Shown one piece after another: positions 8,745 to 18,236 of a stretch of DNA of 64,000 nt; positions within the stretch are counted from its first letter, which is position 1; every line of letters begins with the position of its first letter. The notes below the pieces were generated by a model. That model did no database searches and had not been told where the DNA came from. It worked only from the letters and a program-made list of their open reading frames with translations. This DNA is from Pseudopontixanthobacter vadosimaris (GTDB taxonomy: Bacteria > Pseudomonadota > Alphaproteobacteria > Sphingomonadales > Sphingomonadaceae). A program made the position numbers and the translations under genes. The stretch is from positions 62,001 through 126,000 of the forward strand of contig NZ_JABASZ010000036.1 in NCBI RefSeq assembly GCF_012979275.1. Direction: 5' to 3'.

Positions 8745-11216
8745 ATGGATTTAAAGCCGCGCCATGATGCTGCAAGGCAGCATCATCTAATGCTGATCTT
8801 GATTGCCGCTTTCGTGGCAAGCGTCGCCCTGGTCTGGATCACGAGCGGTCATGCGGGGGCAGCCATCGCCTATGCCTGCGGCCTTGCCGCGTTCGCCGCC
8901 TGCGGGGCGGCCTTCGCCAGATACGGCGGGCAAACGGAGAAGGACGGCACTGCCGCCCCCGACTGGTCCGTTACCGTCGCGGCGATTGAGGCACCGGACG
9001 TGGCGATCGCAATAACCGACCGCGCTAACAGGATGGTCTGTGCCAATGCGCTCTACACGCAGTGGTTCGGTACATCTCATGCGCCACCTAATCTGCCGGT
9101 GGACCGCAGCTCGCTGGAGAAACTTACCCGTGCGGCGCGCGATGCATGGCGTGACGGCGCGGGCACTGCCGATCCGCTGGAGGCAAGCGATAGTCAGACG
9201 ATCTGGACTGCCGCTGCCGATCGTGCGGGAAGGGGCGAGGACTATCTGATCTGGCGTGTGAACCGGCAGGTTACGCCCGATCCTGCGCTGTCGTTGTCCG
9301 CTGAACTTACCGGGCAGTTGGGTCGGCTGTTCAGCCAGGCGGGGATCGAGAGCGCGTTGGTGGGTGCGGACGGGATTATCCAGGCGGCGGGCGCAGGGTT
9401 TGCGGAACGGGCCGCAGGCGATGCCAGTGCCACTCTGGCGGGGCAGGATTACGTGAGCCTGCTGCGATCAGACGAGAAGGACCGCATCTTCTACGCCCGC
9501 GAAGGGCGACGCGGTACTCCGCAGACGCTGATTCATGTGCCGCTTTCCGAAGGCGCGATGCCGGCGGCGGATGAAGCGCCATCGCTTATGCTGCTGGTCG
9601 ACAGTGGAGTAGGGATCGGGGGATCGTCAGGCGCCGGCTTCGATACCGGATCTATGAAAGCGCCAGCGATACCCCAGCTGGAAGCGCTGCTGGGTGCCTT
9701 GCCCCTGGGCCTTGCCATGACCGACAGGGACGGGCGCCTTCTTTTTGCCAATTCGGCATTCACTCGTGCGGTCGGATATGAGGGCAGGGCATTGCCGCAA
9801 TATCCGTCCGATCTCGTCATGCGCGAGGATAAGGGTGCTTTGGCCGACGCCGTTCGCCGCTTCGGGAAGGGCCCTGCCAACAATGGTGACATGGCCGTGC
9901 GCCTTCTCGATCAGCCCGATGAACCCGTGTCGCTCGGTCTGGCGGGGGTGAGGGGCCTGGGCGAGGCGTCGGTTCTGCTCAGCCTTGCCGACAGCAGCGA
10001 GGAGACGAAGCTGAAGCGGCAGGTGGCGCAGGCGACCAAGATGCAGGCGGTGGGCCAGCTGGCAGGCGGCGTCGCACATGATTTCAACAATGTTCTGACC
10101 GCGATCATCGGCTATTGCGACCTGATGCTGCTGCGCCATACGCCGGGTGACAGCGATTATGACGATATCCAGCAGATCAGGGCCAATTCGAACCGTGCGG
10201 CCAGCCTGACCCGGCAATTGCTCGCTTTCTCCCGCCAGCAGACGCTGCGCCCTGAAATCCTGCAACTACCCGATGTGGTGAGCGAGGTTAGCCAGCTCCT
10301 GAAGCGGTTGCTGGGGGAAAAGGTGACGCTGAGGGTCCGGCACGACCGCGATCTGGGGCCGGTGCGCGCAGACCCGCAGCAACTGGAGCAGGTTATCGTC
10401 AATCTGGCTGTCAACGCGCGTGACGCGATGCTGGCGTCGCCCGAAGGCACTGGCCGGCTGACGCTCGCCACACGGCGGGTTTCGGCCAGCGACATCCGCA
10501 AGATGGGATCAGACATCCTCCCGGTGGCCGATTACACCGTGCTTCTGGTGCAGGACACCGGCGGCGGCATTCCCGCCGACAAGCTGGGCAAGATTTTCGA
10601 ACCTTTCTTCACCACGAAGGAACTTGGCAAGGGAACCGGACTCGGGCTGTCGACCGTTTACGGCATAGTCAAACAGTCCGGCGGGTTCATTTTCGCCGAC
10701 AACATCGGCACTGCGGGCCAGAAGCCCGAAGGTGCCCGGTTTACCGTCTATCTTCCCGTATATCATGGGGAACTGCCGGAGCAGAAAACCGCCGAACCGG
10801 CAGAGGTCAAGCGCGAGGCCACCCCGTGGTCGGGCGGAGGGCGCGTTCTGCTGGTCGAGGATGAGGACATGGTCCGCGCCGTTGCCGAAAGGGCGCTTTC
10901 ACGCGCAGGTTACAAGGTCACGCCCTGCTCCGATGGCGAGGAAGGTCTGGCCGCCATTGCCAATGGCGGAGAATACGACGTGGTAGTCTCCGACGTGGTG
11001 ATGCCGGGCATGGACGGGCCGGCGATGGTGCGCGCCATACGTCGGGTCTATCCCGATCTGCCGGTGTTGTTCATGTCCGGCTATGCCGAAGAACAGCTAC
11101 GCCGGGACATCGACGTCGAAAACATGCATTTCCTTCCCAAGCCGTTCAGCGTTCAGCAGATCGGCGAACGCGTGGGAGCGATCCTGTCCGGCGGCGGGAC
11201 ACGCGACGCCGCCTAG
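8745..11216 (+). CDS. cckA: Cell-cycle hybrid histidine kinase CckA
   Basis: An 823-residue hybrid kinase. In alphaproteobacteria CckA passes phosphate through ChpT to CtrA and CpdR, controlling the cell cycle or motility. Order: two transmembrane helices (about residues 14-60), PAS-like sensor regions (about 70-420), the HisKA domain with phospho-acceptor His445 in GGVAHDFNN, an HATPase domain with NLAVNARDAM, DTGGGI and GKGTGLGLST boxes, and a C-terminal receiver with DED and Asp750 in VVSDVVMPGMDG. All key residues are present. The start at 8745 follows GAAAGAAAAG and the DUF2062 stop. CpdR, a downstream target, is also in this window at 32.2 kb. ChpT and CtrA are not. Confidence 0.92.
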   Translation: MDLKPRHDAARQHHLMLILIAAFVASVALVWITSGHAGAAIAYACGLAAFAACGAAFARYGGQTEKDGTAAPDWSVTVAAIEAPDVAIAITDRANRMVCANALYTQWFGTSHAPPNLPVDRSSLEKLTRAARDAWRDGAGTADPLEASDSQTIWTAAADRAGRGEDYLIWRVNRQVTPDPALSLSAELTGQLGRLFSQAGIESALVGADGIIQAAGAGFAERAAGDASATLAGQDYVSLLRSDEKDRIFYAREGRRGTPQTLIHVPLSEGAMPAADEAPSLMLLVDSGVGIGGSSGAGFDTGSMKAPAIPQLEALLGALPLGLAMTDRDGRLLFANSAFTRAVGYEGRALPQYPSDLVMREDKGALADAVRRFGKGPANNGDMAVRLLDQPDEPVSLGLAGVRGLGEASVLLSLADSSEETKLKRQVAQATKMQAVGQLAGGVAHDFNNVLTAIIGYCDLMLLRHTPGDSDYDDIQQIRANSNRAASLTRQLLAFSRQQTLRPEILQLPDVVSEVSQLLKRLLGEKVTLRVRHDRDLGPVRADPQQLEQVIVNLAVNARDAMLASPEGTGRLTLATRRVSASDIRKMGSDILPVADYTVLLVQDTGGGIPADKLGKIFEPFFTTKELGKGTGLGLSTVYGIVKQSGGFIFADNIGTAGQKPEGARFTVYLPVYHGELPEQKTAEPAEVKREATPWSGGGRVLLVEDEDMVRAVAERALSRAGYKVTPCSDGEEGLAAIANGGEYDVVVSDVVMPGMDGPAMVRAIRRVYPDLPVLFMSGYAEEQLRRDIDVENMHFLPKPFSVQQIGERVGAILSGGGTRDAA

Positions 11217-11321
11217 CGGAACCGGATTATGTTCCCCTCTTGTTCTTGCATCGGCGATGCCCTATGTGACATGCCGGGCATAAGCTTGGTGCTGGCCTAG
11301 AAAATGGATGGAGGCCGTGTC

Positions 11322-12392
11322 ATGGCAGCGAATCTGAAACTGGTTGAAGGCAAGGAAAACAATTTGGACCGTCAGAAAGCACTCGATGCCGCATTGGCCC
11401 AGATCGATCGCGCATTCGGCAAGGGCTCGGCAATGAAACTTGGCAGCCGGGAAGCCATGAATGTCGAGGCCATCTCGACAGGGTCGCTCGGTCTGGACAT
11501 CGCCCTTGGTATCGGCGGGCTGCCCAAGGGGCGAGTGATCGAGATTTACGGTCCCGAAAGCTCTGGCAAGACGACGCTTGCACTGCATGTCATCGCTGAA
11601 GCGCAGAAGAACGGCGGCACGGCTGCATTCGTCGATGCGGAACATGCGCTGGACCCGGTCTATGCCAGGAAGCTGGGCGTCGATATTGACGAGTTGATCG
11701 TCTCGCAGCCCGATACGGGCGAACAGGCGCTGGAAATCACCGATACGCTGGTGCGATCGAACGCAATTGACGTGCTGGTGGTCGACTCCGTCGCTGCTCT
11801 CGTCCCCCGCGCCGAAATTGAGGGCGAGATGGGTGACAGCCACGTCGGCCTGCAGGCACGCCTGATGTCGCAATCTCTCCGCAAGCTTACCGGATCGATC
11901 AACCGGTCCAAATGCATGGTGATCTTCATCAACCAGCTGCGGATGAAGATCGGCGTGATGTATGGCAATCCCGAAACCACGACCGGCGGCAACGCGCTCA
12001 AGTTCTATGCTTCGGTGCGCCTTGACATCCGCCGGACCGGGCAGATCAAGGACCGTGACGACATCATCGGCAACTCGACGCGGGTCAAGGTCGTCAAGAA
12101 CAAGGTCGCACCTCCGTTCAAGCAGGTCGAATTCGATATCATGTATGGCGAGGGTATATCGAAGATCGGCGAGATCCTCGACCTCGGCGTGAAGGCCGGC
12201 ATCGTCGAGAAGTCAGGGTCCTGGTTCAGCTATGACAGTGTCAGGATTGGGCAGGGGCGCGAGAACGCCAAGACGTTCCTGAAGGAGAATCCGGAAATGC
12301 AGGCAAAGCTGGAAGCGGCAATTCGCGGTAGGGAGGACAAGGTCGCCGAAGAAATGATGACCGGTCCCACCTCCGAAGACGAGGCAGAGTAA
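11322..12392 (+). CDS. recA: Recombinase RecA
   Basis: The 356-residue ATP-dependent strand-exchange protein central to recombination and the SOS response. The Walker A motif GPESSGKTT, the VVDSVAAL Walker B region, the conserved [21 protein letters not shown]2 neighbourhood and the acidic C-terminus are all seen. I chose ATG at 11322 because GGAGG lies seven bases upstream. The earlier ATG at 11304 lacks a site. It follows cckA by about 105 bases. I found no clear alphaproteobacterial SOS box (GTTC-N7-GTTC) in the gap. Confidence 0.97.
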   Translation: MAANLKLVEGKENNLDRQKALDAALAQIDRAFGKGSAMKLGSREAMNVEAISTGSLGLDIALGIGGLPKGRVIEIYGPESSGKTTLALHVIAEAQKNGGTAAFVDAEHALDPVYARKLGVDIDELIVSQPDTGEQALEITDTLVRSNAIDVLVVDSVAALVPRAEIEGEMGDSHVGLQARLMSQSLRKLTGSINRSKCMVIFINQLRMKIGVMYGNPETTTGGNALKFYASVRLDIRRTGQIKDRDDIIGNSTRVKVVKNKVAPPFKQVEFDIMYGEGISKIGEILDLGVKAGIVEKSGSWFSYDSVRIGQGRENAKTFLKENPEMQAKLEAAIRGREDKVAEEMMTGPTSEDEAE

Positions 12393-12589
12393 CGCCCGGT
12401 TCACAACGCCTGTTGAACAATCTTCAGCTGCCTTCAATCTGACCGGATTGGAGGCGGCTATTCGCTGGAAGTCTGCAACGAAACAGGCGGACAAGGGTTT
12501 GAATTGATCTTCCTTAATTCTACCGAACCCTGCAAGGGGCAAAAGAACTCATCGGTCGCATGATCAGCATGAATTAGCGGGGGCCGATA

Positions 12590-13408
12590 ATGACCGGAAG
12601 AGATGAGTGGCGCACGAATGTCGGCGTGAAATGGGCCGCCGAATGGCGCCGAACCGACCGCAGCTTCACGGGGTTGACGGAAGAGCTCCTGAGACACGCT
12701 CTTGCGATTCCGGTGCACAACGTGCTCGATATCGGCTGCGGAGCCGGAGAAATCGCACTGGCATTGGCGCGCGCACGGCAGCAGGCCACGATCACTGGCA
12801 TAGATCTCAGCGCCGATTTGATTGCGGTCGCGAAGGCAAGGGGTGGCAATCTCCAGAACCTGCAATTCGTTACAGGCGATGCGCGGAACTGGCAGCCAGG
12901 AGGGCAGAAGGCCGATCTCCTGATCTCCCGGCATGGCACGATGTTCTTCGATGATCCTGTTGATGCGTTCTGCAATCTTCGCTCCAGCGCTTTGCCTCAT
13001 GCCCGGCTGATCTTTTCCTGCTTTCGCGAGCGCAAATTCAATGAATGGGCGACCGAATTCGCCGAACTGTCGCCCATTGTGGATGCACCGGACGACGAAG
13101 CCCCCGGTCCCTTCGCATTTGGCCGGCAGGAGCGAATTCATGAATTGCTGTCCGCTGCAGGGTGGAGCGGCATCACATATGAGCCGATCGACTACGCCTA
13201 TGTAGCCGGGTCCGGGCCGGACGCGGTAGTCGATGCGAAATCCTATCTTCTCGCCATAGGCCCCGCAGCCGCTGCCGCCGCAAGGCTCGACGGTTCGGCT
13301 CGTCAGCGGTTCGAAAATGGCATGGAAACATTGCTGCAAAGTCGTTGCGAGCAAGGCATCGTCGCGTTCAGGGCAGCTGCCTGGATTGTCACCGCCCGGC
13401 CGAACTGA
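12590..13408 (+). CDS. Class I SAM-dependent methyltransferase
   Basis: A 272-residue protein with motif I VLDIGCGAGEIALAL, an acidic residue ending strand 2 (ITGIDLS), and motif II-like FVTGDARNW. These are the Rossmann features of class I methyltransferases. The substrate cannot be read from the sequence. The SAM-binding half is N-terminal and the C-terminal half carries the variable substrate cap. The ATG at 12590 is preceded by a purine-rich GCGGGGG. It lies alone between recA and alaS. The preceding gap of about 200 bases shows no recognisable element. Confidence 0.8.
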   Translation: MTGRDEWRTNVGVKWAAEWRRTDRSFTGLTEELLRHALAIPVHNVLDIGCGAGEIALALARARQQATITGIDLSADLIAVAKARGGNLQNLQFVTGDARNWQPGGQKADLLISRHGTMFFDDPVDAFCNLRSSALPHARLIFSCFRERKFNEWATEFAELSPIVDAPDDEAPGPFAFGRQERIHELLSAAGWSGITYEPIDYAYVAGSGPDAVVDAKSYLLAIGPAAAAAARLDGSARQRFENGMETLLQSRCEQGIVAFRAAAWIVTARPN

Positions 13409-13489
13409 TTTCCCTCGCGCAGCGAACGGCCACGAAACGGCTGCTAAACCCGCTTGTCGCCATCGCCACGAAGGCTTACCTGCCTTTCC

Positions 13490-16141
13490 ATGTTCTCGAC
13501 CAATGACATTCGCCGTTCCTTTCTGGATTATTTTGCCGGCATCGGCCACCATAAGGTGCCCAGCGCGCCGCTTGTTCCCTATAATGATCCATCGCTGATG
13601 TTCGTCAATGCGGGCATGGTGCCATTCAAGAATGCGTTCACCGGATTCGAGACGCCTCCGGCCGAGCGCGCGACCAGCAGCCAGAAATGCGTGCGCGCCG
13701 GGGGCAAGCACAACGATCTCGACAACGTAGGGTACACCGCGCGTCACCACACGTTTTTCGAGATGCTCGGCAATTTCAGTTTCGGCGATTACTTCAAGGA
13801 AGAAGCGATCCTCAATGCCTGGACGCTGCTGACCCGCGAATGGGGCCTCGATCCTGACCGCCTGCTGGTCACCGTCTATCATTCAGATGATGAAGCCCAT
13901 GACCTCTGGCGCAAGATCGCGGGTCTGCCCGAAGACCGGATCATCCGTATCGCCACGAGTGATAATTTCTGGTCGATGGGCGAGACTGGCCCCTGCGGCC
14001 CGTGCAGCGAGATATTCTATGACCACGGCAGTCATATCGCCGGCGGCCCTCCCGGTTCGCCGGATGAGGACGGCGACCGCTTCATCGAAATCTGGAACCT
14101 TGTGTTCATGCAGTTCGAACAGGCGGCAGATGGCACCCGTCAGAACCTCCCACGCCCGTCCATCGACACCGGCATGGGTCTGGAGCGTATCGCCGCCGTG
14201 CTCCAGGGCGTGCACGACAATTACGACATCGACACCTTCCGCACACTTATCGAGCAATCCGTTGACCTGACGGGCGTGGCTGCGGAAGGAAAGGCGCGCG
14301 CCAGCCACAGGGTCATCGCGGATCATCTGAGGTCGGTCAGTTTCCTCATGGCCGATGGCGTTCTGCCGAGCAATGAGGGGCGGGGCTACGTGCTCCGGCG
14401 GATCATGCGCCGCGCCATGCGCCATGCGCATCTGCTCGGCACCGAACGGCCGTTGATGCATCGCCTCGTTCCGGCACTGGTGGGTGAGATGGGCCAGGCC
14501 TATCCCGAACTGCAGCGCGCCCAGGCACTTGTGGAAGAAGTGCTTGAGCGTGAGGAAACGCGCTTTCGTCAGACGCTGGACAAGGGGCTGCGGCTGCTCG
14601 ACGACGTAACGGCTGCGATGACCGCCGGCGATGCTCTCGACGGGGAAACGGCGTTCAAGCTTTATGACACCTACGGCTTTCCATACGATCTGACCGAGGA
14701 CGCCTTGCGCGACCGGAACATCGCAGTGGACCGGGCGGGCTTCGATGCGGCGATGGCACGGCAAAAAGCTGCCGCGCGGGCGGCCTGGAAGGGTTCTGGC
14801 GAGGCGGCCTCCGGCGAGTTCTGGTTCGACATTGCCGAACGTGAAGGGTCGACGGAATTCACTGGCTATTCCTCCGTGGATGGCGAAGGCCGCGTTGTCG
14901 CGCTGGTGCGGAACGGTGCCGAGATCGAAACCGCTCACGCGGGCGAAAATCTGACGATCATAACCAATCAGACGCCCTTCTATGCTGAAAGCGGCGGGCA
15001 AACGGGAGATACCGGCAGGATAACCACGCCGGAAGGGCTGACCGTTGAAGTCACCGAGACGTCCAAGCCGCTGGGCCGATTGCATGCCCACACCGGCAAA
15101 ATCCTGAAAGGCGACATCGCTGTCGGAGACACGATTCATCTGAAGGTCGATGCCGAGCGCCGCGATGCGATCAGGGCGAACCATTCTGCGACCCATCTGC
15201 TGCATGCGGCGCTGCGCCATCGTCTGGGGAATCATGTTACGCAGAAAGGGTCGCTCGTGGCGCAGGAGCGTCTCCGCTTCGACTTTTCTCACCCGAAACC
15301 TCTGACCTCGGACGATATCGCTGCCATCGAAGCGGAAGTGAACAGGGAAATTCGCGCGAACGAGATCGTGGCGACCAGGTTGATGAGCCCCGATGAGGCG
15401 GTTGAGGCAGGCGCGCTGGCCCTGTTCGGTGAAAAATACGGCGACGAAGTGCGCGTATTGTCAATGGGGCGGTCGATGGAAGGTCGCAATTATTCGGTCG
15501 AACTCTGCGGCGGCACCCATGTCGATGCGACCGGAGACATCGGCATGTTTCGGATAGTGGCCGAAAGCGCCGTATCTTCCGGCGTTCGCAGGATCGAGGC
15601 GCTTACCGGAGAAGCCGCGCGCCAATGGCTCGTCGGCCGTGAAGAAGACTTGAAGACCATCGCCTCGACGCTCAGGACCGCTCCGGACGACGTCAAGGAC
15701 CGCGTCGCGGCGTTGCTGGAGGAGCGCAAGAGCCTGGAGCGGGAACTTGCCGAGGCGCGCCGCCAATTGGCCCTGAGCGGCGGCGGTGCGGACAAGGCGG
15801 CTACGCAGGATGAGGACATCGGAGGCGTAACCTTCAGCGGGCAAGTGCTCCACGGCCTCGATCCCAGGGAACTGCGCGGTCTTCTGGATGAGACGAAGAA
15901 GCGGATCGGATCAGGCATCGCAGCAGTTGCCGCGGTGAATGACGGGCGTGCGGCATTAGCAGTCGCCGTGACGGAAGACCTGACTGCACGGTACGATGCG
16001 GTAAAACTGGTGCAGGCCGGCGTTTCGGCACTGGGCGGCAAGGGTGGTGGTGGAAGGCCGGACATGGCGCAAGGCGGCGGACCGGCAGGCGACCGTGCCG
16101 ATGACGCGATCGAAGCCGTGCGCAAGAGCCTGCGAGGCTGA
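13490..16141 (+). CDS. alaS: Alanyl-tRNA synthetase
   Basis: Charges tRNA-Ala. The 883-residue protein begins [15 protein letters not shown], as in the family. It contains the class II aminoacylation core ([28 protein letters not shown]), the editing domain with the zinc/active-site HxxxH (HSATH at the domain start) and the CGGTHV motif, and the C-terminal C-Ala domain with the glycine-rich [16 protein letters not shown]. Every hallmark is intact. It converges on a small hydrophilic-protein gene whose stop is 17 bases away. Confidence 0.97.
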   Translation: MFSTNDIRRSFLDYFAGIGHHKVPSAPLVPYNDPSLMFVNAGMVPFKNAFTGFETPPAERATSSQKCVRAGGKHNDLDNVGYTARHHTFFEMLGNFSFGDYFKEEAILNAWTLLTREWGLDPDRLLVTVYHSDDEAHDLWRKIAGLPEDRIIRIATSDNFWSMGETGPCGPCSEIFYDHGSHIAGGPPGSPDEDGDRFIEIWNLVFMQFEQAADGTRQNLPRPSIDTGMGLERIAAVLQGVHDNYDIDTFRTLIEQSVDLTGVAAEGKARASHRVIADHLRSVSFLMADGVLPSNEGRGYVLRRIMRRAMRHAHLLGTERPLMHRLVPALVGEMGQAYPELQRAQALVEEVLEREETRFRQTLDKGLRLLDDVTAAMTAGDALDGETAFKLYDTYGFPYDLTEDALRDRNIAVDRAGFDAAMARQKAAARAAWKGSGEAASGEFWFDIAEREGSTEFTGYSSVDGEGRVVALVRNGAEIETAHAGENLTIITNQTPFYAESGGQTGDTGRITTPEGLTVEVTETSKPLGRLHAHTGKILKGDIAVGDTIHLKVDAERRDAIRANHSATHLLHAALRHRLGNHVTQKGSLVAQERLRFDFSHPKPLTSDDIAAIEAEVNREIRANEIVATRLMSPDEAVEAGALALFGEKYGDEVRVLSMGRSMEGRNYSVELCGGTHVDATGDIGMFRIVAESAVSSGVRRIEALTGEAARQWLVGREEDLKTIASTLRTAPDDVKDRVAALLEERKSLERELAEARRQLALSGGGADKAATQDEDIGGVTFSGQVLHGLDPRELRGLLDETKKRIGSGIAAVAAVNDGRAALAVAVTEDLTARYDAVKLVQAGVSALGGKGGGGRPDMAQGGGPAGDRADDAIEAVRKSLRG

Positions 16142-16158
16142 GCGCACGGCACCCGGAC

Positions 16159-16344
16159 TCAGCTTTGCCGGTTGCCTGATCGTGACTCGTTCTCAGATTC
16201 GCTGCCACGTGACGTGTCATTATTCATGTTGCAATCGGCCCGGCCCTTGCTGGTCACGCTGCCGGCGCTCTCGTCCGCGACATTCTGCGGCTTGAATTTC
16301 TCGTCATTGCTTTTCGGCTTGGTCGGATCGGTCTTGTCGGACAT
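16159..16344 (-). CDS. Small hydrophilic protein, unknown function
   Basis: A 61-residue protein, nearly all polar or charged: MSDKTDPTKPKSNDEKFKP start, then NVADESAGS and a Ser/Glu/Asn-rich tail (RGSESENESRSGNRQS). There are no hydrophobic segments, so it is probably intrinsically disordered and cytoplasmic. Translation is well supported by AGGAGAACCTG just upstream of the ATG. It follows the CPA2 antiporter gene by 62 bases in the same direction. The single Cys lies near the middle. I do not recognise a family. Stress-related small disordered proteins are common in sphingomonads, but that is only an analogy. Confidence 0.65.
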   Translation of the reverse strand: MSDKTDPTKPKSNDEKFKPQNVADESAGSVTSKGRADCNMNNDTSRGSESENESRSGNRQS

Positions 16345-16406
16345 TCAGGTTCTCCTTTCCCTCTCAATGGCTGGAGAAGCATAAGGTTGCCTGACCAGGC
16401 GCAAAT

Positions 16407-18167
16407 TCAGGTGCTGCCCAATGTGCGGGTCCGTAATTGCGGTTTGGCCGATAATGCGCCCTGTTCCTGTATCTGCGACCGGAACTGATCGCGTTTCTCG
16501 TGGATGGAAGCGATTACCGGCCCCATCGGGACACCCAGATCGACCAGCACCGCTTCGGACAATTGCAACGAACTTTCCAGCGTCTCCGGAACCGCGTGGC
16601 TTGCGCCGCTGCGATAGAGTTCCGCTGCATGGGCGGTATCGCGCGCGCGGGCGATGATGGGCAGGTCGGGATAGGTTTTTCGCAGCTTGGTCGTCAGGCG
16701 CTGCGCCAGCACGGGTTCGTCCATGGTCAGTATGACTGCCGGTGCGTTTTCGACTCCGAGGCGGTCCAGCGTATCGTTCCGTGCCGCATCCCCGAACATG
16801 GCGCGATATTCACGCCTTTTGGCCTGATCGACGATCTCCGGATCGGAATCGAGCATGATGTAGCTCTTGTCGTGCGTCGCCAGCATCTGCGCGACCAGGC
16901 GGCCGACCCTGCCCGCGCCGATGATGATGACGCGGGGAACACCGCGGTCCTCCGGCGGAAGTTCGACCTGCGGCTCCACCCGGCGCGCAATGCTGCGTCC
17001 GAGCCTTGCCAGAATGGGAGTGACGGTCAGACCGATGGCCGTCACGATCTGCCAGAATTGCGCCGTGCCGGGCTGGATGAGCAAGGCCGAACTCGCTGCG
17101 GCAAGCACGATGAGTGTGGTTTCGGAAGGACTCGACATCAGGATGCCAGTTTCCGCAGCCGTGCTCCGCCGCGCCCCCATCAGGCGCAGCAATATGCCAG
17201 TGACGGTAGCCTTGAAGGTCAGGACCAGCACCAGGGCAAGGGCGATCATGCCGAGATTGTCCCAGATCGTCATCAGGTCGACACTCATCCCGACGGTGAT
17301 CAGGAACACGCCGAGGGCCAGGCCCTTGAACGGCTCCATGATCGTTTCCACCTCGCCATGATATTCGGTTTCGGCGATGAGCAGGCCTGCAAGCAGTGCC
17401 CCGACTATCGGTGAAAGGCCGGCGAGTGCTGTCGCCAGGCTGGCGCCGATCACGACCAGCAGGGTCGCTGCCAGAAACAGTTCGGGGCTTTTCGTGCGAG
17501 CGGCCTGTGCGAACAGGCGGGGCAGGGCGAGCCGCCCGAGAACCAGCAGGCCGACCACGACCGCGCCGCCGAGCCACAACGTATCGAGCAGACCCTCCCA
17601 CCCCTCGCTCGCCGCATAGGGAGCCATCGCGCCGAGCATGAAGATGATCGGCACGATGGCGATATCTTCGAACAACAGCATCGACAATGCGGCGCGGCCG
17701 ACAGGCGATTGCGTGCCCGAGATCGGCAATACGATAGCGGTGGACGACAGCGCCAGCGCCAGTCCAAGGCCCAACGCACCGGTCCAGTACTGGCCCATCA
17801 TCGACAGGAAGATCGAGATCAGCAGGCCGATTATCAGCAGTTCGAGCGCGCCAAGGCCGAATACAAGTCTTCGCATTTTCCACAGCCGGTTGAACGATAG
17901 TTCGAGGCCGATGGTGAACAGGAGGAGGATGATGCCGAGTTCTGCGAAAGGTTCCAGCGCTTCGGGATCCGTGATCGTGATATGCGTCAGCCACGGCTGC
18001 TGATAGACCAGGCTGCCGAGGCCGAACGGTCCGACGGCGATACCGATCAGGATGAAGCCGATCACGGGCGTGATGCGGAAGCGGGTGAAGACGGGGATCA
18101 CGAGCCCCGCCGCTCCCAGGATCACGAGCGCGTCCGACAGTGCGGGAGAGGAAAACTCGGCTGCCAT
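16407..18167 (-). CDS. CPA2-family monovalent cation:proton antiporter with RCK/TrkA-N domain
   Basis: A 586-residue inner-membrane transporter of the KefB/KefC type. About twelve to thirteen helices fill residues 1-390, with the GIILLLFTIGLELS and ALALSSTAIVLP motifs of the Na+/H+ exchanger fold. The cytoplasmic part has a nucleotide-binding Rossmann fold (VIIIGAGRVGRLVAQML) typical of RCK/TrkA-N regulation by NAD(H), and a further C-terminal regulatory stretch. Transport of K+ or Na+ against protons is inferred from the family. No KefF/KefG ancillary subunit is adjacent. It lies 69 bases downstream of the GNAT-nitrilase gene in the same direction, so they may be co-transcribed. Confidence 0.88.
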   Translation of the reverse strand: MAAEFSSPALSDALVILGAAGLVIPVFTRFRITPVIGFILIGIAVGPFGLGSLVYQQPWLTHITITDPEALEPFAELGIILLLFTIGLELSFNRLWKMRRLVFGLGALELLIIGLLISIFLSMMGQYWTGALGLGLALALSSTAIVLPISGTQSPVGRAALSMLLFEDIAIVPIIFMLGAMAPYAASEGWEGLLDTLWLGGAVVVGLLVLGRLALPRLFAQAARTKSPELFLAATLLVVIGASLATALAGLSPIVGALLAGLLIAETEYHGEVETIMEPFKGLALGVFLITVGMSVDLMTIWDNLGMIALALVLVLTFKATVTGILLRLMGARRSTAAETGILMSSPSETTLIVLAAASSALLIQPGTAQFWQIVTAIGLTVTPILARLGRSIARRVEPQVELPPEDRGVPRVIIIGAGRVGRLVAQMLATHDKSYIMLDSDPEIVDQAKRREYRAMFGDAARNDTLDRLGVENAPAVILTMDEPVLAQRLTTKLRKTYPDLPIIARARDTAHAAELYRSGASHAVPETLESSLQLSEAVLVDLGVPMGPVIASIHEKRDQFRSQIQEQGALSAKPQLRTRTLGST

Positions 18168-18236
18168 CTAGCCGGGTGTTAGCGTAAGCGCTGCGCCGCG
18201 ACTAGGCGGGTTGTGGAGCTTTCGACCGATTTCCGC

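Noticed and set aside
12458-13882. Long minus-strand ORF spanning the methyltransferase and the start of alaS
   Set aside because: It covers two strongly supported genes and their gap, with no recognisable protein features.
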